A stretch of 64,000 nt of DNA from Methyloversatilis universalis FAM5 (GCF_000214035.2 NZ_AFHG01000059.1:310001-374000); one strand, 5' to 3'. Counted from the first letter of the stretch, positions 42,127 through 52,227 are shown. The notes: generated from the letters alone by a model not told the origin. Numbers and translations: made by a program.

Positions 42127-43101
42127 TCAGCCCAGCGCTTTCGACAGGTTGTACAGGCTCAGGCCACTGATCAGCAGGCCGACCAGCACCAGCAGCGCAC
42201 GGGCCGGCAGGGCGCGGCACAGGAAGGCAGCCAGCGGCGCGGCGAACAGGCCACCCGCGACCAGACCGGCCACGGTGGCCCACGGGGCAGCGTCGATGAA
42301 CAGCACGAAGGCGCCGGCACTGGACACCGCGATGAAGAACTCGGCGAAATTCACCGAGCCGATGGTGCGCCGCGGATCGCTGCCGGCGCCGACCAGACTG
42401 GTGGTGACCACCGGGCCCCAGCCGCCGCCGCCCGCGGCATCGACGAAACCGCCGAACAGCGCCAGCTTGGCGACGTGCTTCGGCTCCTGCGCCGGCTTGC
42501 GGCGATGGCGCCAGGCCTTGGCCAGCACGTACAGCCCCATCAGCAGCAGATAGCCGGAAATCCAGGGCTTGAGCTGGCTGCCGTCGAACTGCGTCACCAC
42601 CAGCGCACCCAGCACGCCCCCGATCACGCCCGGAATCAGCAGCTTGAGCATGAGCTTGCGGTCCACATTGCCCAGCTTGAGATGGGACAGGCCGGACAGC
42701 CCGGTGGTGAAGATTTCGGCGATATGCACGCTGGCGCTGGCCACTGCCGGGCTGGCGCCGGAGCCGAGCAGGAAGGTGGTGGCGGAAATGCCATAGGCCA
42801 TGCCGAGCGCGCCGTCGATGCTCTGCGCGATGAAGCCGACCGCCGCTGCCTTCAGGAATTCGGACGAGGTGACCACCTCGATCACCACATGCAGCGCGGC
42901 AGCCGGGTCGTTCAGCGGCAGGCCGCGGCCGAGCAGGAACAGCGGCAGCGCCACCAGCACGAACAGCATGAACCAGGTGGCCACGGTCGCCAGCGGGTGG
43001 GCCTGCGCCTGGACGATCACCTGCTCTACCGGCGGCAGGCCGAGCGCTTCGTGGGCTTGCCCGACTTCGGTCTGGCGGGTATCGATGTGGCGGATTTTCA
43101 C
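42127..43101 (-). CDS. TauE/SafE family sulfite or anion permease
   Basis: The 324-residue protein has an unusual ~35-residue soluble N-terminus (MKIRHIDTRQTEVGQAHEAL) and 8-9 membrane helices with the duplicated TauE/SafE pattern: GFIAQSIDGALGMAYG and GGFVDAAGGGGWGPVVTTSLV. Family members export sulfite, sulfoacetate or related anions. The AT-rich promoter upstream would suit sulfur-linked control, but the substrate is unknown. Confidence 0.85.
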   Translation of the reverse strand: MKIRHIDTRQTEVGQAHEALGLPPVEQVIVQAQAHPLATVATWFMLFVLVALPLFLLGRGLPLNDPAAALHVVIEVVTSSEFLKAAAVGFIAQSIDGALGMAYGISATTFLLGSGASPAVASASVHIAEIFTTGLSGLSHLKLGNVDRKLMLKLLIPGVIGGVLGALVVTQFDGSQLKPWISGYLLLMGLYVLAKAWRHRRKPAQEPKHVAKLALFGGFVDAAGGGGWGPVVTTSLVGAGSDPRRTIGSVNFAEFFIAVSSAGAFVLFIDAAPWATVAGLVAGGLFAAPLAAFLCRALPARALLVLVGLLISGLSLYNLSKALG

Positions 43102-43161
43102 GACGGCGCGCTCGCGGGTTCAGGGAGCGCGCAGTCTATTCAGCAATGCTTATTCAAAAAA

Positions 43162-43190
43162 GTGATATTTAGTTCTATGGATATGATCAA
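43162..43190 (-). promoter_or_regulatory. AT-rich promoter of the TauE-like gene
   Basis: Reading leftward, TTGATC (43190-43185), 17 bases, TATCAC (43167-43162). The region 43139-43190 is far more AT-rich than its surroundings and contains CTTATTC and runs of A. Such islands precede CysB-type sulfur genes in related bacteria; the regulator is a guess. The remainder of the 253-base gap to the lipoprotein gene holds nothing recognisable. Confidence 0.4.
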
Positions 43191-43354
43191 GGCCATTGTG
43201 TGGCCCGGGTCAGCGGCCCCGGAAACGACGGTTTCCGGCGCGTATTCCGCCTGCCCTGACAGCGGGCCGGTCATCGCCGGCCGGCCGGTGCCCGCGACGG
43301 CGGCCGAAAGCGCACACCGACCGCCGCGCGCCCGAGCGCGGCGCCGCCGGCGGT

Positions 43355-43744
43355 CTAGCGGTAAGGACGGCGCCAGTAGCCCCAGGGATAGGGCGGGTAG
43401 TAGGGATAGCCGTACATCCACATGCGGTCGCGTTCGCGCATCGCTTCACGCATGCGTTCGGTTTCGATCAGCGTCTGCTGCATGTAGTCGATCACTTCGT
43501 CCGGCACGCCGTCCTGCCTGAGCTGGGCGAGCTGCGAGGCCTTGAGCGGGTAGAGGGCGCGGCTTTCTTCCAGACGCTGGATGATTTCGGCCGCCGGGAT
43601 GCCGTCCTTCGCCATCTGCACGATTTCGTCGGTGGTGGGCGCCGGCGGCCGCGGCGGCGCGGTGACGCAGCCGCCGAGCAGCAGCGCCAGACTGGCAAGC
43701 AGCGCGGTCCGGGTCAGGCCGCGGCGGACGGTGAGGGAGATCAT
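43355..43744 (-). CDS. Small lipoprotein with Tyr/Pro-rich C-terminus
   Basis: The 129-residue protein has a signal peptide and lipobox (LALLLGGC, Cys at about residue 26), then a helical region TDEIVQMAKDGIPAAEIIQRLEES and VPDEVIDYMQQTL, and ends YGYPYYPPYPWGYWRRPYR. Expected in the envelope. The function is not known. It lies 31 bases after glnE on the same strand. Confidence 0.75.
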   Translation of the reverse strand: MISLTVRRGLTRTALLASLALLLGGCVTAPPRPPAPTTDEIVQMAKDGIPAAEIIQRLEESRALYPLKASQLAQLRQDGVPDEVIDYMQQTLIETERMREAMRERDRMWMYGYPYYPPYPWGYWRRPYR

Positions 43745-43775
43745 GCCGGACTCCTGTTCATATAGCTGCTCAGAG

Positions 43776-46511
43776 TCAGGGCGAGGGCGCGGAGTTCGCC
43801 GCGTCGCCGAACAGATGCGACCACACCGCGCGGATGGCGGCCCGCTCGATCCGCACGTCGTCCGCCGGCAGCCGCGCCTTGGGCGCGTCGTTCAGCCGCA
43901 GTCCGTGCTGCAGATGGCGCAGCCGGCGGTAGGCATCGCCGGCGGCCACCGCGTCGTCCGCCGGCAGCAGGCCGGCGCTGGCGGCGATGCGCAGCAGCGC
44001 GATATTGCCGAGGTTGCCGGTCAGCTCGGGGTGCGCGCCGGAGTGGGCCAGCACCATGTACTGCACCGCGAATTCCAGGTCGATCAGGCCGCCCGGGTCC
44101 TGCTTCAGGTCGAACAGCGGCGACTTGTTGCCATAGTTGTCCATCATCTTCTGCCGCATCGCCAGCACTTCGCTGCGCAGCGTCGCGAGGTCGCGCGGCT
44201 GGGTGAGCACTTCCCGCCGGATGATTTCGAACTGTGCGCCCACGCCGGCGTCGCCGGCGCAGTAGCGGGCGCGGGTGAGGGCCTGGTGCTCCCACACCCA
44301 GGCGGATTTCTGCTGATAGTCGCGGAAGGCCTCGACCGAACTGACCAGCAGGCCGGATTCGCCATTGGGCCGCAGCCGGGTGTCGGTTTCGAACAGGATG
44401 CCGGCGCTGGTGTGGCTGGACAGCCAGGTGAGCATGCGCTGGGCCAGCCGGGCGTAGGTTTCCTGCGCCGCCTCGTGCGTGTCGTCGAACAGGAAGATCA
44501 CGTCCAGGTCGGAGGCGTAGCCCAGTTCCTTGCCGCCCAGCTTGCCGTAGGCGATGACCGCGAAGCGCGGCCTGTCGCAGTGGCGGCGCGGCAGCTTGCC
44601 CCAGCACATGTCCAGCGTGATGCGCAGCATCGCGTCGGCCAGTGCCGACAGGTGGTCGGACAGCCGCTCGACCGACAGGTCGCCGGCCAGGTCGCGCGCC
44701 AGCAGCCGGAACACCTGGGCGTGGTGGGCGTCGCGCATCATGTCCATCTGGCGCTCGGTGTCGTCGCCCAGTTCGTCGAGCTGGGCGCGCAGGCCGGCTT
44801 CGAAGGCCGGCCAGTCCGGTTCGGCGGTGAGCAGCCGGGTATCCAGCAGTTCGTCCAGCAGGATGGGGTGGCGCACCAGATAGGTGGCGGCCCAGCTGGA
44901 GGCGCCGATCAGCCGCGCCACCATGCCCAGCGCCTGCGGGAATTCGGCCAGCAGCGCCAGATAGGCGGCGCGCCGGCTGATCGCCTCCAGCAGGTCCAGC
45001 CCGCGCAGCGCGGTGGCGGTGGGCTGCGGCGTGTCGCGGCAGGCTTCGAGCATCTTGGGTACCAGCGCATCCACCCGGGTACGCGAGGTGTCCGGCAGCT
45101 GGCGGTAGCGGCTGCCGCCCTTGAAGGCGCTCAGACGGTGCGCCAGTTCGTCGGCATCGGAAAAGCCCATGCCGGACAGCGCGCTGCGGCATTCGCCGGC
45201 GCCGGCCTCGCACTGTTCGATGTCCTGCCACACCGCGCGCGGCGTTGATGTTTCGGCGTCCTGGGCGCCGAACACTGCGTCGAAATGGCGGCTGACATGG
45301 GCGCGGTGGCGGTCCAGTTCGACCAGCAGCGCGGCGTAGTCGTCAAAGCCCATGGCCGAGGCGATCAGTGTCTGATCCTCGGCGGTGGCCGGCAGCTTGT
45401 GGGTCTGGGCGTCCTCGACATACTGCAGCCGGTGCTCCAGCCGGCGCAGGAACACGTAGGCGTCCTGCAGCTGTTCGACCGCCTCTTCGCCCAGTACGCC
45501 GCGCAGCGCCAGCCGGTCGAGCACCTTCTGGGTGGGCCGGATCTGCAGCGCGCTCTCGCGGCCGCCGCGGATCAGCTGGAACACCTGGGCGATGAATTCG
45601 ATTTCGCGGATGCCGCCCGGGCCGAGCTTGATGTTGTCCGCCATGTCGCGGCGCGCCACCTCGCGCCGGATCTGCGCGTGCAGGTCGCGCATCGCGTTGA
45701 TCGCGCCGAAATCGAGGTATTTGCGGAACACGAAGGGCTTGCGCAGCGATTCCAACTCGTCATTGACGCCGCCGGTCAGCGCGCGTGCCTTGATCCAGGC
45801 GTAGCGCTCCCATTCCCGGCCCTGGGTGACGAAGTAGTTTTCCAGCATGTCGAAGCTGCAGGCCAGCGGGCCGGAATCGCCATTCGGCCGCAGTCGCATG
45901 TCCACCCGGAACACGAAGCCGTCGCCGGTCACGTCGGCCAGCAGCTCGATCACCTTGCGGCCGAGTCGGGTGAAGAAGTCGAAATTGTCGATGCGCTTGC
46001 CGGGGCCGGTCGGGGTTTCGCCGTCGGTTTCGCCCGCTTCCGGATAGACGAAGATGAAATCGACGTCGGAGCTGACGTTCAGCTCACGGCCGCCCAGCTT
46101 GCCCATGCCGATGCAGATGAAGGGCTGCACCGAATTGTCGGACTCGCCGCGCGGCTCGCCGAAGCGCTCGACCAGGCCGGCGCGCGCCTGGTCCACCGCC
46201 ACCCGGACCGTCTGCTCGGCCAGCAGGGTCATGCCTTCGGTGATTTCGTCCAGATCGGCCAGCCCGGCCAGATCGCGCACGATGAGATGGGCCATCGTGC
46301 GGATGCGCAGCCGGCGCAGCGCCGATTTCAGCCCCGCCTCGTCGCCCGCGTCGAACGGCGTCTGGGCGAACCATTCCAGCAGCAGCGCGGCGCTGATATG
46401 GGCCTGCAGCGTGGTGGAAAGCGCTTCTTCCAGGGTCGGCCGCGCCTCGAGCTGGCGGGCGAGATAGCGGCTGTGGCGGCGGGCGTGGGCGATGGCGGCT
46501 GCGGCGTCCAT
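43776..46511 (-). CDS. glnE: Glutamine synthetase adenylyltransferase/adenylyl-removing enzyme
   Basis: GlnE adjusts glutamine synthetase activity by adding or removing AMP. The product has two nucleotidyltransferase halves: GMGKLGGRELNVSSDVDFIF (deadenylylase) and AYGKLGGKELGYASDLDVIF (adenylylase), each followed by a helical domain. From the ATG at 46511 (MDAAAAIAHARRHSRYLARQL) it is 911 residues, normal for the family. Longer in-frame starts up to 46616 lie upstream of the likely -10 box and are rejected. Confidence 0.93.
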   Translation of the reverse strand: MDAAAAIAHARRHSRYLARQLEARPTLEEALSTTLQAHISAALLLEWFAQTPFDAGDEAGLKSALRRLRIRTMAHLIVRDLAGLADLDEITEGMTLLAEQTVRVAVDQARAGLVERFGEPRGESDNSVQPFICIGMGKLGGRELNVSSDVDFIFVYPEAGETDGETPTGPGKRIDNFDFFTRLGRKVIELLADVTGDGFVFRVDMRLRPNGDSGPLACSFDMLENYFVTQGREWERYAWIKARALTGGVNDELESLRKPFVFRKYLDFGAINAMRDLHAQIRREVARRDMADNIKLGPGGIREIEFIAQVFQLIRGGRESALQIRPTQKVLDRLALRGVLGEEAVEQLQDAYVFLRRLEHRLQYVEDAQTHKLPATAEDQTLIASAMGFDDYAALLVELDRHRAHVSRHFDAVFGAQDAETSTPRAVWQDIEQCEAGAGECRSALSGMGFSDADELAHRLSAFKGGSRYRQLPDTSRTRVDALVPKMLEACRDTPQPTATALRGLDLLEAISRRAAYLALLAEFPQALGMVARLIGASSWAATYLVRHPILLDELLDTRLLTAEPDWPAFEAGLRAQLDELGDDTERQMDMMRDAHHAQVFRLLARDLAGDLSVERLSDHLSALADAMLRITLDMCWGKLPRRHCDRPRFAVIAYGKLGGKELGYASDLDVIFLFDDTHEAAQETYARLAQRMLTWLSSHTSAGILFETDTRLRPNGESGLLVSSVEAFRDYQQKSAWVWEHQALTRARYCAGDAGVGAQFEIIRREVLTQPRDLATLRSEVLAMRQKMMDNYGNKSPLFDLKQDPGGLIDLEFAVQYMVLAHSGAHPELTGNLGNIALLRIAASAGLLPADDAVAAGDAYRRLRHLQHGLRLNDAPKARLPADDVRIERAAIRAVWSHLFGDAANSAPSP

Positions 46512-46538
46512 GGGGGCGATATCGGTGGCTGGAAAGTC

Positions 46539-46544
46539 ATTATG
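46539..46544 (-). promoter_or_regulatory. Candidate glnE -10 element
   Basis: CATAAT on the minus strand (five of six consensus bases), in a short AT-rich patch; transcription would start near 46532, about 20 bases before the glnE ATG. No clear -35 box. Confidence 0.35.
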
Positions 46545-46674
46545 CAAAAAACTCGCAAGGCATCGTGTGTCGGCGGCAGCTGACAAGCGCCGTGACGGCC
46601 CGTGTTGCAGGTACACTTCCGCATCGTTTCACAGACGCAGTCAGCCACGCATTGACTGCCCGCAAAGATCCATC

Positions 46675-49600
46675 TTGTCCGAGCCTGTCCACGCTGAACC
46701 CGCCGCAGCGGTCGCCCCGAGCCCTGCGGCACCGGCCCGTCCGCGCTGGCAGCGTTATGCCGGCCGGGCGCTCGAGGCCGCACTGTGGGCCTGGGTAATC
46801 GCCGTCGCGGTGGTGCTGGTGGCCCGCCACTGGGTGCTGCCGGAGGTCGATCTGCACCGCCCGCGCATCGAACAGGCGCTGGGCGACGCGCTGCAGCGCA
46901 AGGTGCGCATCGACAGCCTGAGCGCCGACTGGACCGGTCTGCACCCGCAGCTGTCGCTGCGCGGACTCACGCTGCTGGACGAAGCCGGTCAGCCGGCGCT
47001 GCGGCTGGAGCGGGTCGAGGCCGCGCTCGGTTTTTCGTCTCTGGTGCGCGGCGAACTGCATCTGCACCGGCTGGACATCAACAGCCCCGACCTCTGGATA
47101 CGGCGCGAAGCGGACGGCCGCCTGTTCGTGGCCGGGCTGGAGATCCGGCAGGACGGCGAGCAGGGCGGGTTCACCCGCTGGCTGCTGTCGCAGGGACAGA
47201 TCAACATACGCGACGCCCGGCTGGAATGGGACGACGGTCAGCGCCCGTCGGCGCCGCCGCTGCAGCTCACCCATGTCGACATGCGGCTGGACAATGCCGG
47301 CAGCGACCACCGCTTCGGCCTGTCGGCCACACCGCCGGCCGAACTGGCGAGCCGGCTGGACATCCGCGGCGAGGTGACGCTGCCCGACCGCAACGACCTG
47401 CGCACTGCGAGCGGAGAGCTGTTCGTGTCGCTGGAAGGCGCCGACATGGCGGTCTGGCAGACCTGGGTGGATTACCCGATGGAACTGCCGCGCGGCCGCG
47501 GCGCTGCGCGGCTGTGGTCGCGCTTCGACGGCGCCCGGCTGACCGGCGTGACCGGCGAACTGGCGCTGGCCGACGTGCAGCTCAGGCTGGCGCCGGCACT
47601 GCCGCTGCTCGACCTGGTCAGCCTGTCCGGCCGGGTCAGCGCGGAACAGCTGAGCGCCGAACGGGTGGTCGCATCCGCCCGCCAGCTGCAGCTGGCCACC
47701 CGCGACGGACTGGCGCTGCGGCCGACCAGTCTGGACATTCACTGGCAGGCGGCGACCGACCGTTCGCCCGAGCACGGCGAGGTGTCCGCCAGCACGCTGG
47801 ATCTCGACGCGCTCACCCGGCTGGCCGGCTACCTGCCCTTGCCGGACGATGTGCGGGAGCGGCTCGGCCGGCATGCCGCCGAAGGGCTGATCCACGAGCT
47901 GGATGGCGGCTGGACCGGGCCGCTGGCCGCGCCGGAGGCCTTCCGTGTCAGCGCCCGGCTGGAAGGTCTGGGCCTGCGGGCCGGTGGCAGCCTGCCCGGC
48001 GTGCGCGGGCTGAGCGGTCGCATCGAGGGCAGTGACGCGCGCGGCAGCGTGCAGATCGATGCGCCCGGGCTGGTGCTCGATCTGCCGGCGGTGTTTCCGC
48101 AGCCGGAAATCGCCTTTGCCCAGTTCAGGGCGCGCGCCGGCTGGTCGCGCAGCGACGGCGAAACCGAGGTGGCGATTGAATCCCTCAGTTTCCAGAACGC
48201 CGACGCGCAGGGCAGCGCGCACGGCCGCTACCGCACCGCCGGCGACAGCGCGGGCGAGATCGACCTCGACGCGAAGCTGGCCAATGGCGACGCGCGTGCG
48301 GTGTGGCGCTACCTGCCGCTCAGCATCGGACAGGACACGCGGGACTGGCTGCGCAGCGCGCTCACCGCCGGACGGGCGCCCGAGGCCACGCTGAAACTGC
48401 GCGGCCGTCTGGACGATTTCCCGTTCGAGGGTCGGCCCGGAGTGTTCCAGGTCAAGGTGAAGGCCGAAGACGTGACCGTCGATTTCGGATCGAGCTGGCC
48501 GCCGATCACGCAGCTGCGGGCCGACGTGTTGTTCGAAGGCAAGCGCATGCTCATCACCTCGCGCGACGGCCGCATCCTGAACACGAAGCTGGGCCCGACC
48601 ACGGCCGAGATTCCGGATCTGGAAGTGGCCGAGGAGCTGCTGCTGGTCAAGGGCTCCGCCGCCGGTCCGACCGCCGAATTCCTGCGCTACATCGACGCCA
48701 GCCCGGTGGCCGAGCGCATCGACGGCTTTACCTCCGGCATGCGGGCGGAAGGCAACGGCCGGCTCGCGCTGTCGCTGACCATACCGCTGCGTCATTCGAA
48801 GGACAGCCGGGTCGAGGGCGAATTCGTGTTCGCCGGCAACCGGCTGGTGGTCGACAGCGCGCTGCCGCCACTGCTGGACGCTGCCGGCAAGGTGGGCTTC
48901 ACCGACAGTTCGCTGTCGATACGCGGCGCCCAGGCCACGGTGCTCGGTTTCCCGATGACGCTGGACGTGGGCACCGGCGGCGGTGGCGTGGTGACCGTGG
49001 ATGCACGCGGCCGCGCCTCGATGGAGGCGGTGCGCGCCCAGTTCGGCCAGCCCTGGATGACGGCACTGTCCGGTACCGCCGGCTGGCAGGCGAAGCTCGG
49101 CGTGCGCCGCAACGGGCTGGACATGACGGTCGACAGCGATCTGTCGCAGGTCAGTTCCGCGTTGCCGGCGCCTTTCGGCAAACCGGCAGGCGAGGCGCTG
49201 ACGGTGAAGGTGGAGCGCATCGCTGCGCCGGATGCGCGGGAAGCCGCCCGGCGCGGCCTGCCGGTACTGCCGGCCGACCGCGAACTGCTGCGGGTGAGCG
49301 CCGGCCGTTTCGGCAGCGCCGATCTGGTCCGCCGCAGCACGGCCGGCGGCTGGGTGCTGGAGCGCGGCGCGGTCGGCCTGCCGCAGCCGCCGGCCCTGCC
49401 GGATCAGGGCGTGGCGCTGGCGCTGACCACCGATACGCTGGACCTCGACGCGCTGCGCCGCGCCTTCGCGCCGCCCCCGGCGTCCGCAGACACCGCGGGC
49501 GAAGGCGAACCGGTGCCGGTGTCGCGGGTGCGCATCGAGGCGAAGAATCTGAAAATGACCGGCCACTGGATGGAAGCGGCGAAGATCGACGCCCAGCGCC

Positions 49601-50598
49601 GCGGCGACCAGTGGGACATCGATCTGGCCAGCAGCCAGGCGCGCGGCCGGCTGACCTGGAACGCGCAGGGCAAGGGCCACGTGAAAGGCCGCTTCGAACA
49701 GCTGAAGCTCGATACCGGCGATGGCGAAGGCAGCAAGGTGAGCAGCAGCGAACCGCCGCAGGAACTGGACGAACTGCCGGGTCTGGACATCGAGGCCGAG
49801 CGCTTCGTGCTGGATGGCAGGCCGCTCGGCCGGCTGGAACTGCAGGCCAGCAACGAGCGACGCGCCTGGCTGATCAACCGGCTGGCGCTCACGATGCCGG
49901 AGGGCAGCTTCGTCGCCAGCGGCGCCTGGGGCACTACGCTGGGTGGACTGCGCGGCCGTGAAACCCGGCTTGATTTCACGATAGACACCGCCGATGCCGG
50001 CAAGCTGCTGGACCGCCTGGGCCATGCCGGCGCGCTGCGGCGCGGCACCGCGACCATGAAGGGCACGCTGCGCTGGCAGGGCACGCCGGCGTCGATCGAC
50101 TATCCGACGCTGTCCGGCGCCTTCGACCTGAAGGCGGGCAACGGGCAGTTCAGCAAGATCAATCCGGGCGCCGGGCGTCTGCTCGGCATCCTGAGCCTGC
50201 AGGCGCTGCCGCGCCGCATCACGCTGGATTTCCGCGACGTGTTCAGCGAGGGCTTCGCCTTCGATCGGGTCGAAGGCAGCGTGGCGGTCGAGCGTGGCAT
50301 CATGAAGACCACGGATTTCGAACTGGTCGGCCCGGCCGCCCGGGTGCAGATGAGCGGCAGCGCCAATATCGCTGCGGAAACCCAGAACCTCACCGTGAAC
50401 GTGCAGCCGGCGCTGAGCGACAGCGTGTCGGTCGGCGCGCTGATCGCCAATCCGGCGGTCGGCGTCGCTACCTATCTGGCGCAGAAGGTGCTGAAGGACC
50501 CGCTGGGCCAGATGTTCTCCTTCCGCTACGCGGTGACCGGCTCCTGGGACGATCCGGTGGTGGCCAAGCTGGCGGACGCGTCCGGCCCGACCCCTTGA
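46675..50598 (+). CDS. yhdP: YhdP family AsmA-like envelope lipid-transport protein
   Basis: YhdP proteins are inner-membrane-anchored, periplasm-spanning beta-rich bridges that help move phospholipid to the outer membrane. The ~1307-residue product has one N-terminal helix (about residues 33-55, ALWAWVIAVAVVLVARHWVLP), PRIEQALGDALQRKVRIDSL, and a C-terminal AsmA-like region (LTVNVQPALSDSVSVGALI and NPAVGVATYLAQKVLKDPLG). No ATG is available near the front; a TTG at 46675 (LSEPVHAEP) is the likeliest start. It is divergent from glnE. Confidence 0.87.
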   Translation: MSEPVHAEPAAAVAPSPAAPARPRWQRYAGRALEAALWAWVIAVAVVLVARHWVLPEVDLHRPRIEQALGDALQRKVRIDSLSADWTGLHPQLSLRGLTLLDEAGQPALRLERVEAALGFSSLVRGELHLHRLDINSPDLWIRREADGRLFVAGLEIRQDGEQGGFTRWLLSQGQINIRDARLEWDDGQRPSAPPLQLTHVDMRLDNAGSDHRFGLSATPPAELASRLDIRGEVTLPDRNDLRTASGELFVSLEGADMAVWQTWVDYPMELPRGRGAARLWSRFDGARLTGVTGELALADVQLRLAPALPLLDLVSLSGRVSAEQLSAERVVASARQLQLATRDGLALRPTSLDIHWQAATDRSPEHGEVSASTLDLDALTRLAGYLPLPDDVRERLGRHAAEGLIHELDGGWTGPLAAPEAFRVSARLEGLGLRAGGSLPGVRGLSGRIEGSDARGSVQIDAPGLVLDLPAVFPQPEIAFAQFRARAGWSRSDGETEVAIESLSFQNADAQGSAHGRYRTAGDSAGEIDLDAKLANGDARAVWRYLPLSIGQDTRDWLRSALTAGRAPEATLKLRGRLDDFPFEGRPGVFQVKVKAEDVTVDFGSSWPPITQLRADVLFEGKRMLITSRDGRILNTKLGPTTAEIPDLEVAEELLLVKGSAAGPTAEFLRYIDASPVAERIDGFTSGMRAEGNGRLALSLTIPLRHSKDSRVEGEFVFAGNRLVVDSALPPLLDAAGKVGFTDSSLSIRGAQATVLGFPMTLDVGTGGGGVVTVDARGRASMEAVRAQFGQPWMTALSGTAGWQAKLGVRRNGLDMTVDSDLSQVSSALPAPFGKPAGEALTVKVERIAAPDAREAARRGLPVLPADRELLRVSAGRFGSADLVRRSTAGGWVLERGAVGLPQPPALPDQGVALALTTDTLDLDALRRAFAPPPASADTAGEGEPVPVSRVRIEAKNLKMTGHWMEAAKIDAQRRGDQWDIDLASSQARGRLTWNAQGKGHVKGRFEQLKLDTGDGEGSKVSSSEPPQELDELPGLDIEAERFVLDGRPLGRLELQASNERRAWLINRLALTMPEGSFVASGAWGTTLGGLRGRETRLDFTIDTADAGKLLDRLGHAGALRRGTATMKGTLRWQGTPASIDYPTLSGAFDLKAGNGQFSKINPGAGRLLGILSLQALPRRITLDFRDVFSEGFAFDRVEGSVAVERGIMKTTDFELVGPAARVQMSGSANIAAETQNLTVNVQPALSDSVSVGALIANPAVGVATYLAQKVLKDPLGQMFSFRYAVTGSWDDPVVAKLADASGPTP

Positions 50599-50614
50599 AG
50601 ACGAGAGGCTGATC

Positions 50615-51433
50615 ATGAATGCATCGACCCGCATCCGCGTCGCCGCGGTGCAGATGGTGTCCGGCCCGGTGGTGGCCGAGAACCTGGCGGAAGCCGGCCA
50701 CTGGATCGCCGAGGCGGCCCGCCAGGGTGCGCGCCTGGTGGCGCTGCCCGAGTACTTCCCGCTGATTTCCGGCGACGAGGCGGACAAGGTGGGCATACGC
50801 GAGCCGGAAGGCGAGGGGCCGATACAGCGCTTCCTGTCGGAGTGCGCGCGCCGCCACGGCATCTGGCTGATCGGCGGCTCGGTGCCGCTGCACGCGGATG
50901 TGGACGACAAGGTACGCAACACCTGCCTGGCCTACGATCCGGAAGGCCGTCAGGTGGCGCGCTACGACAAGGTGCACCTGTTCGCCTTCACCAAGGGCGC
51001 CGAGAACTATGACGAGGCACGCACCATCGAAGCCGGTCACCGGCCTGTTTCGCTGGAAACCCCGTTCGGCCGGGTCGGCCTGTCCATCTGCTACGACCTG
51101 CGCTTTCCGGAGTACTTCCGCGCGCTGGGCGACATGAAGCTGCTGGTGCTGGGCGCGGCTTTCACCGAAACCACCGGCCGTGCGCACTGGGAACTGCTGC
51201 TGCGCGCCCGTGCGGTCGAGAACCAGTGCTATGTGCTGGCGTCCGCCCAGGGCGGGGTGCATCCGTCCGGCCGCCGCACCTGGGGCGATTCGATGCTGAT
51301 CGATCCCTGGGGCAATGTGATCAACCGGCTCGCGCGCGGGCCCGGCGTGGTCGTAGGTGATATGGATCCGGATTATCTTTTTGAAATAAGGCAGAATCTT
51401 CCTGCGCTCGGTCACCGGCGCATCGCTTGCTGA
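50615..51433 (+). CDS. Nitrilase-superfamily carbon-nitrogen hydrolase
   Basis: The 272-residue cytoplasmic enzyme carries the catalytic Glu in LVALPEYFPL, Lys in RYDKVHLF and Cys in GLSICYDLRFPEYFR, the full nitrilase triad. LRARAVENQCYVLASAQ follows. Closest in pattern to the Nit1/deaminated-glutathione amidase group, which repairs a transaminase side product. It lies 16 bases after yhdP; nitrilase genes commonly stand between yhdP and tldD in betaproteobacteria. Confidence 0.88.
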   Translation: MNASTRIRVAAVQMVSGPVVAENLAEAGHWIAEAARQGARLVALPEYFPLISGDEADKVGIREPEGEGPIQRFLSECARRHGIWLIGGSVPLHADVDDKVRNTCLAYDPEGRQVARYDKVHLFAFTKGAENYDEARTIEAGHRPVSLETPFGRVGLSICYDLRFPEYFRALGDMKLLVLGAAFTETTGRAHWELLLRARAVENQCYVLASAQGGVHPSGRRTWGDSMLIDPWGNVINRLARGPGVVVGDMDPDYLFEIRQNLPALGHRRIAC

Positions 51434-51444
51434 GGCCTGTCCGC

Positions 51445-52227
51445 ATGTCCGACCAACCTGCACGCAACCCGTCCCTGAATCCGCCCACGCTGGCGGAGGT
51501 GACGGTCATGGACGTCGAGCGTCTGCGCTCGATGTGCATCGAGCAGGAAGACATTCCGGGCACGCGCGAGATGGCGCAGCAGAAGGACAAGTTCCGGGTG
51601 CGCCTGCTGAGCAGCGATTCCACCCGGCGCGAGGGCGCCAGCCTGCTGATCGAGAAGATGTATTCGTGGCGGGGCTACCACACCAAGAAGCAGATCGACG
51701 AGGCGCCGAACCGGATCACGCTGGTGGCCGAATTCGACGGTCACGTCTATGGCACCATCACGGTGAATCTCGATTCGGACACCGGTCTGGCGGCGGATGA
51801 AACCTATCCGGACGTGATGAGCGCGCTGCGCGGCGAAGGCCGCAAGGTGTGCGAGTTCGGCAAGTTCGCGGTCGAGCAGTCGGTGAAGTCCAAGCGCCTG
51901 ATGGGCACGCTGTTCCACCTGATGTGCATCTACGCCTTCCGCATCCAGGACTGCGACGACGCGCTGATCGAGGTCAATCCGCGCCATCGCTCCTTCTATG
52001 AGAAATATCTCGATTTCTTCGCCACCGCCGAAGAGCGCATCTGCCAGCGCGTCGGCGCGCCGGCGGTGCTGCTGCGGCTCACCCGCGAAACCTATCGTGC
52101 CCGGGTCGATGAACTGGGCGGTCGCTGGCGTGATCTGAAGGAAGAAAAATCGATGTTCAAGTACTTCTTCCCGCGCGTGGAAGAGGACGCCATCGCCGAA
52201 CGCCTCGGGCGTCCGGCGCGCACCTGA
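51445..52227 (+). CDS. GNAT-fold acyltransferase, FeeM-like (N-acyl amino acid synthase type)
   Basis: The 260-residue protein contains [53 protein letters not shown] and [19 protein letters not shown], resembling the FeeM/autoinducer-synthase branch of acyltransferases. FeeM enzymes join long-chain acyl groups from acyl carrier protein to amino acids. The substrate here is unknown. It lies between the nitrilase (12 bases) and tldD (20 bases), probably in one operon. Confidence 0.65.
   Translation: MSDQPARNPSLNPPTLAEVTVMDVERLRSMCIEQEDIPGTREMAQQKDKFRVRLLSSDSTRREGASLLIEKMYSWRGYHTKKQIDEAPNRITLVAEFDGHVYGTITVNLDSDTGLAADETYPDVMSALRGEGRKVCEFGKFAVEQSVKSKRLMGTLFHLMCIYAFRIQDCDDALIEVNPRHRSFYEKYLDFFATAEERICQRVGAPAVLLRLTRETYRARVDELGGRWRDLKEEKSMFKYFFPRVEEDAIAERLGRPART

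Noticed and set aside
46512-46616. Longer GlnE start at 46616
   Set aside because: It lies upstream of the likely -10 element and adds residues unlike the family.
46540-50922. 1460-codon open frame on the minus strand opposite yhdP
   Set aside because: Same high-GC shadow effect; it crosses the yhdP-nitrilase boundary and has no domain.
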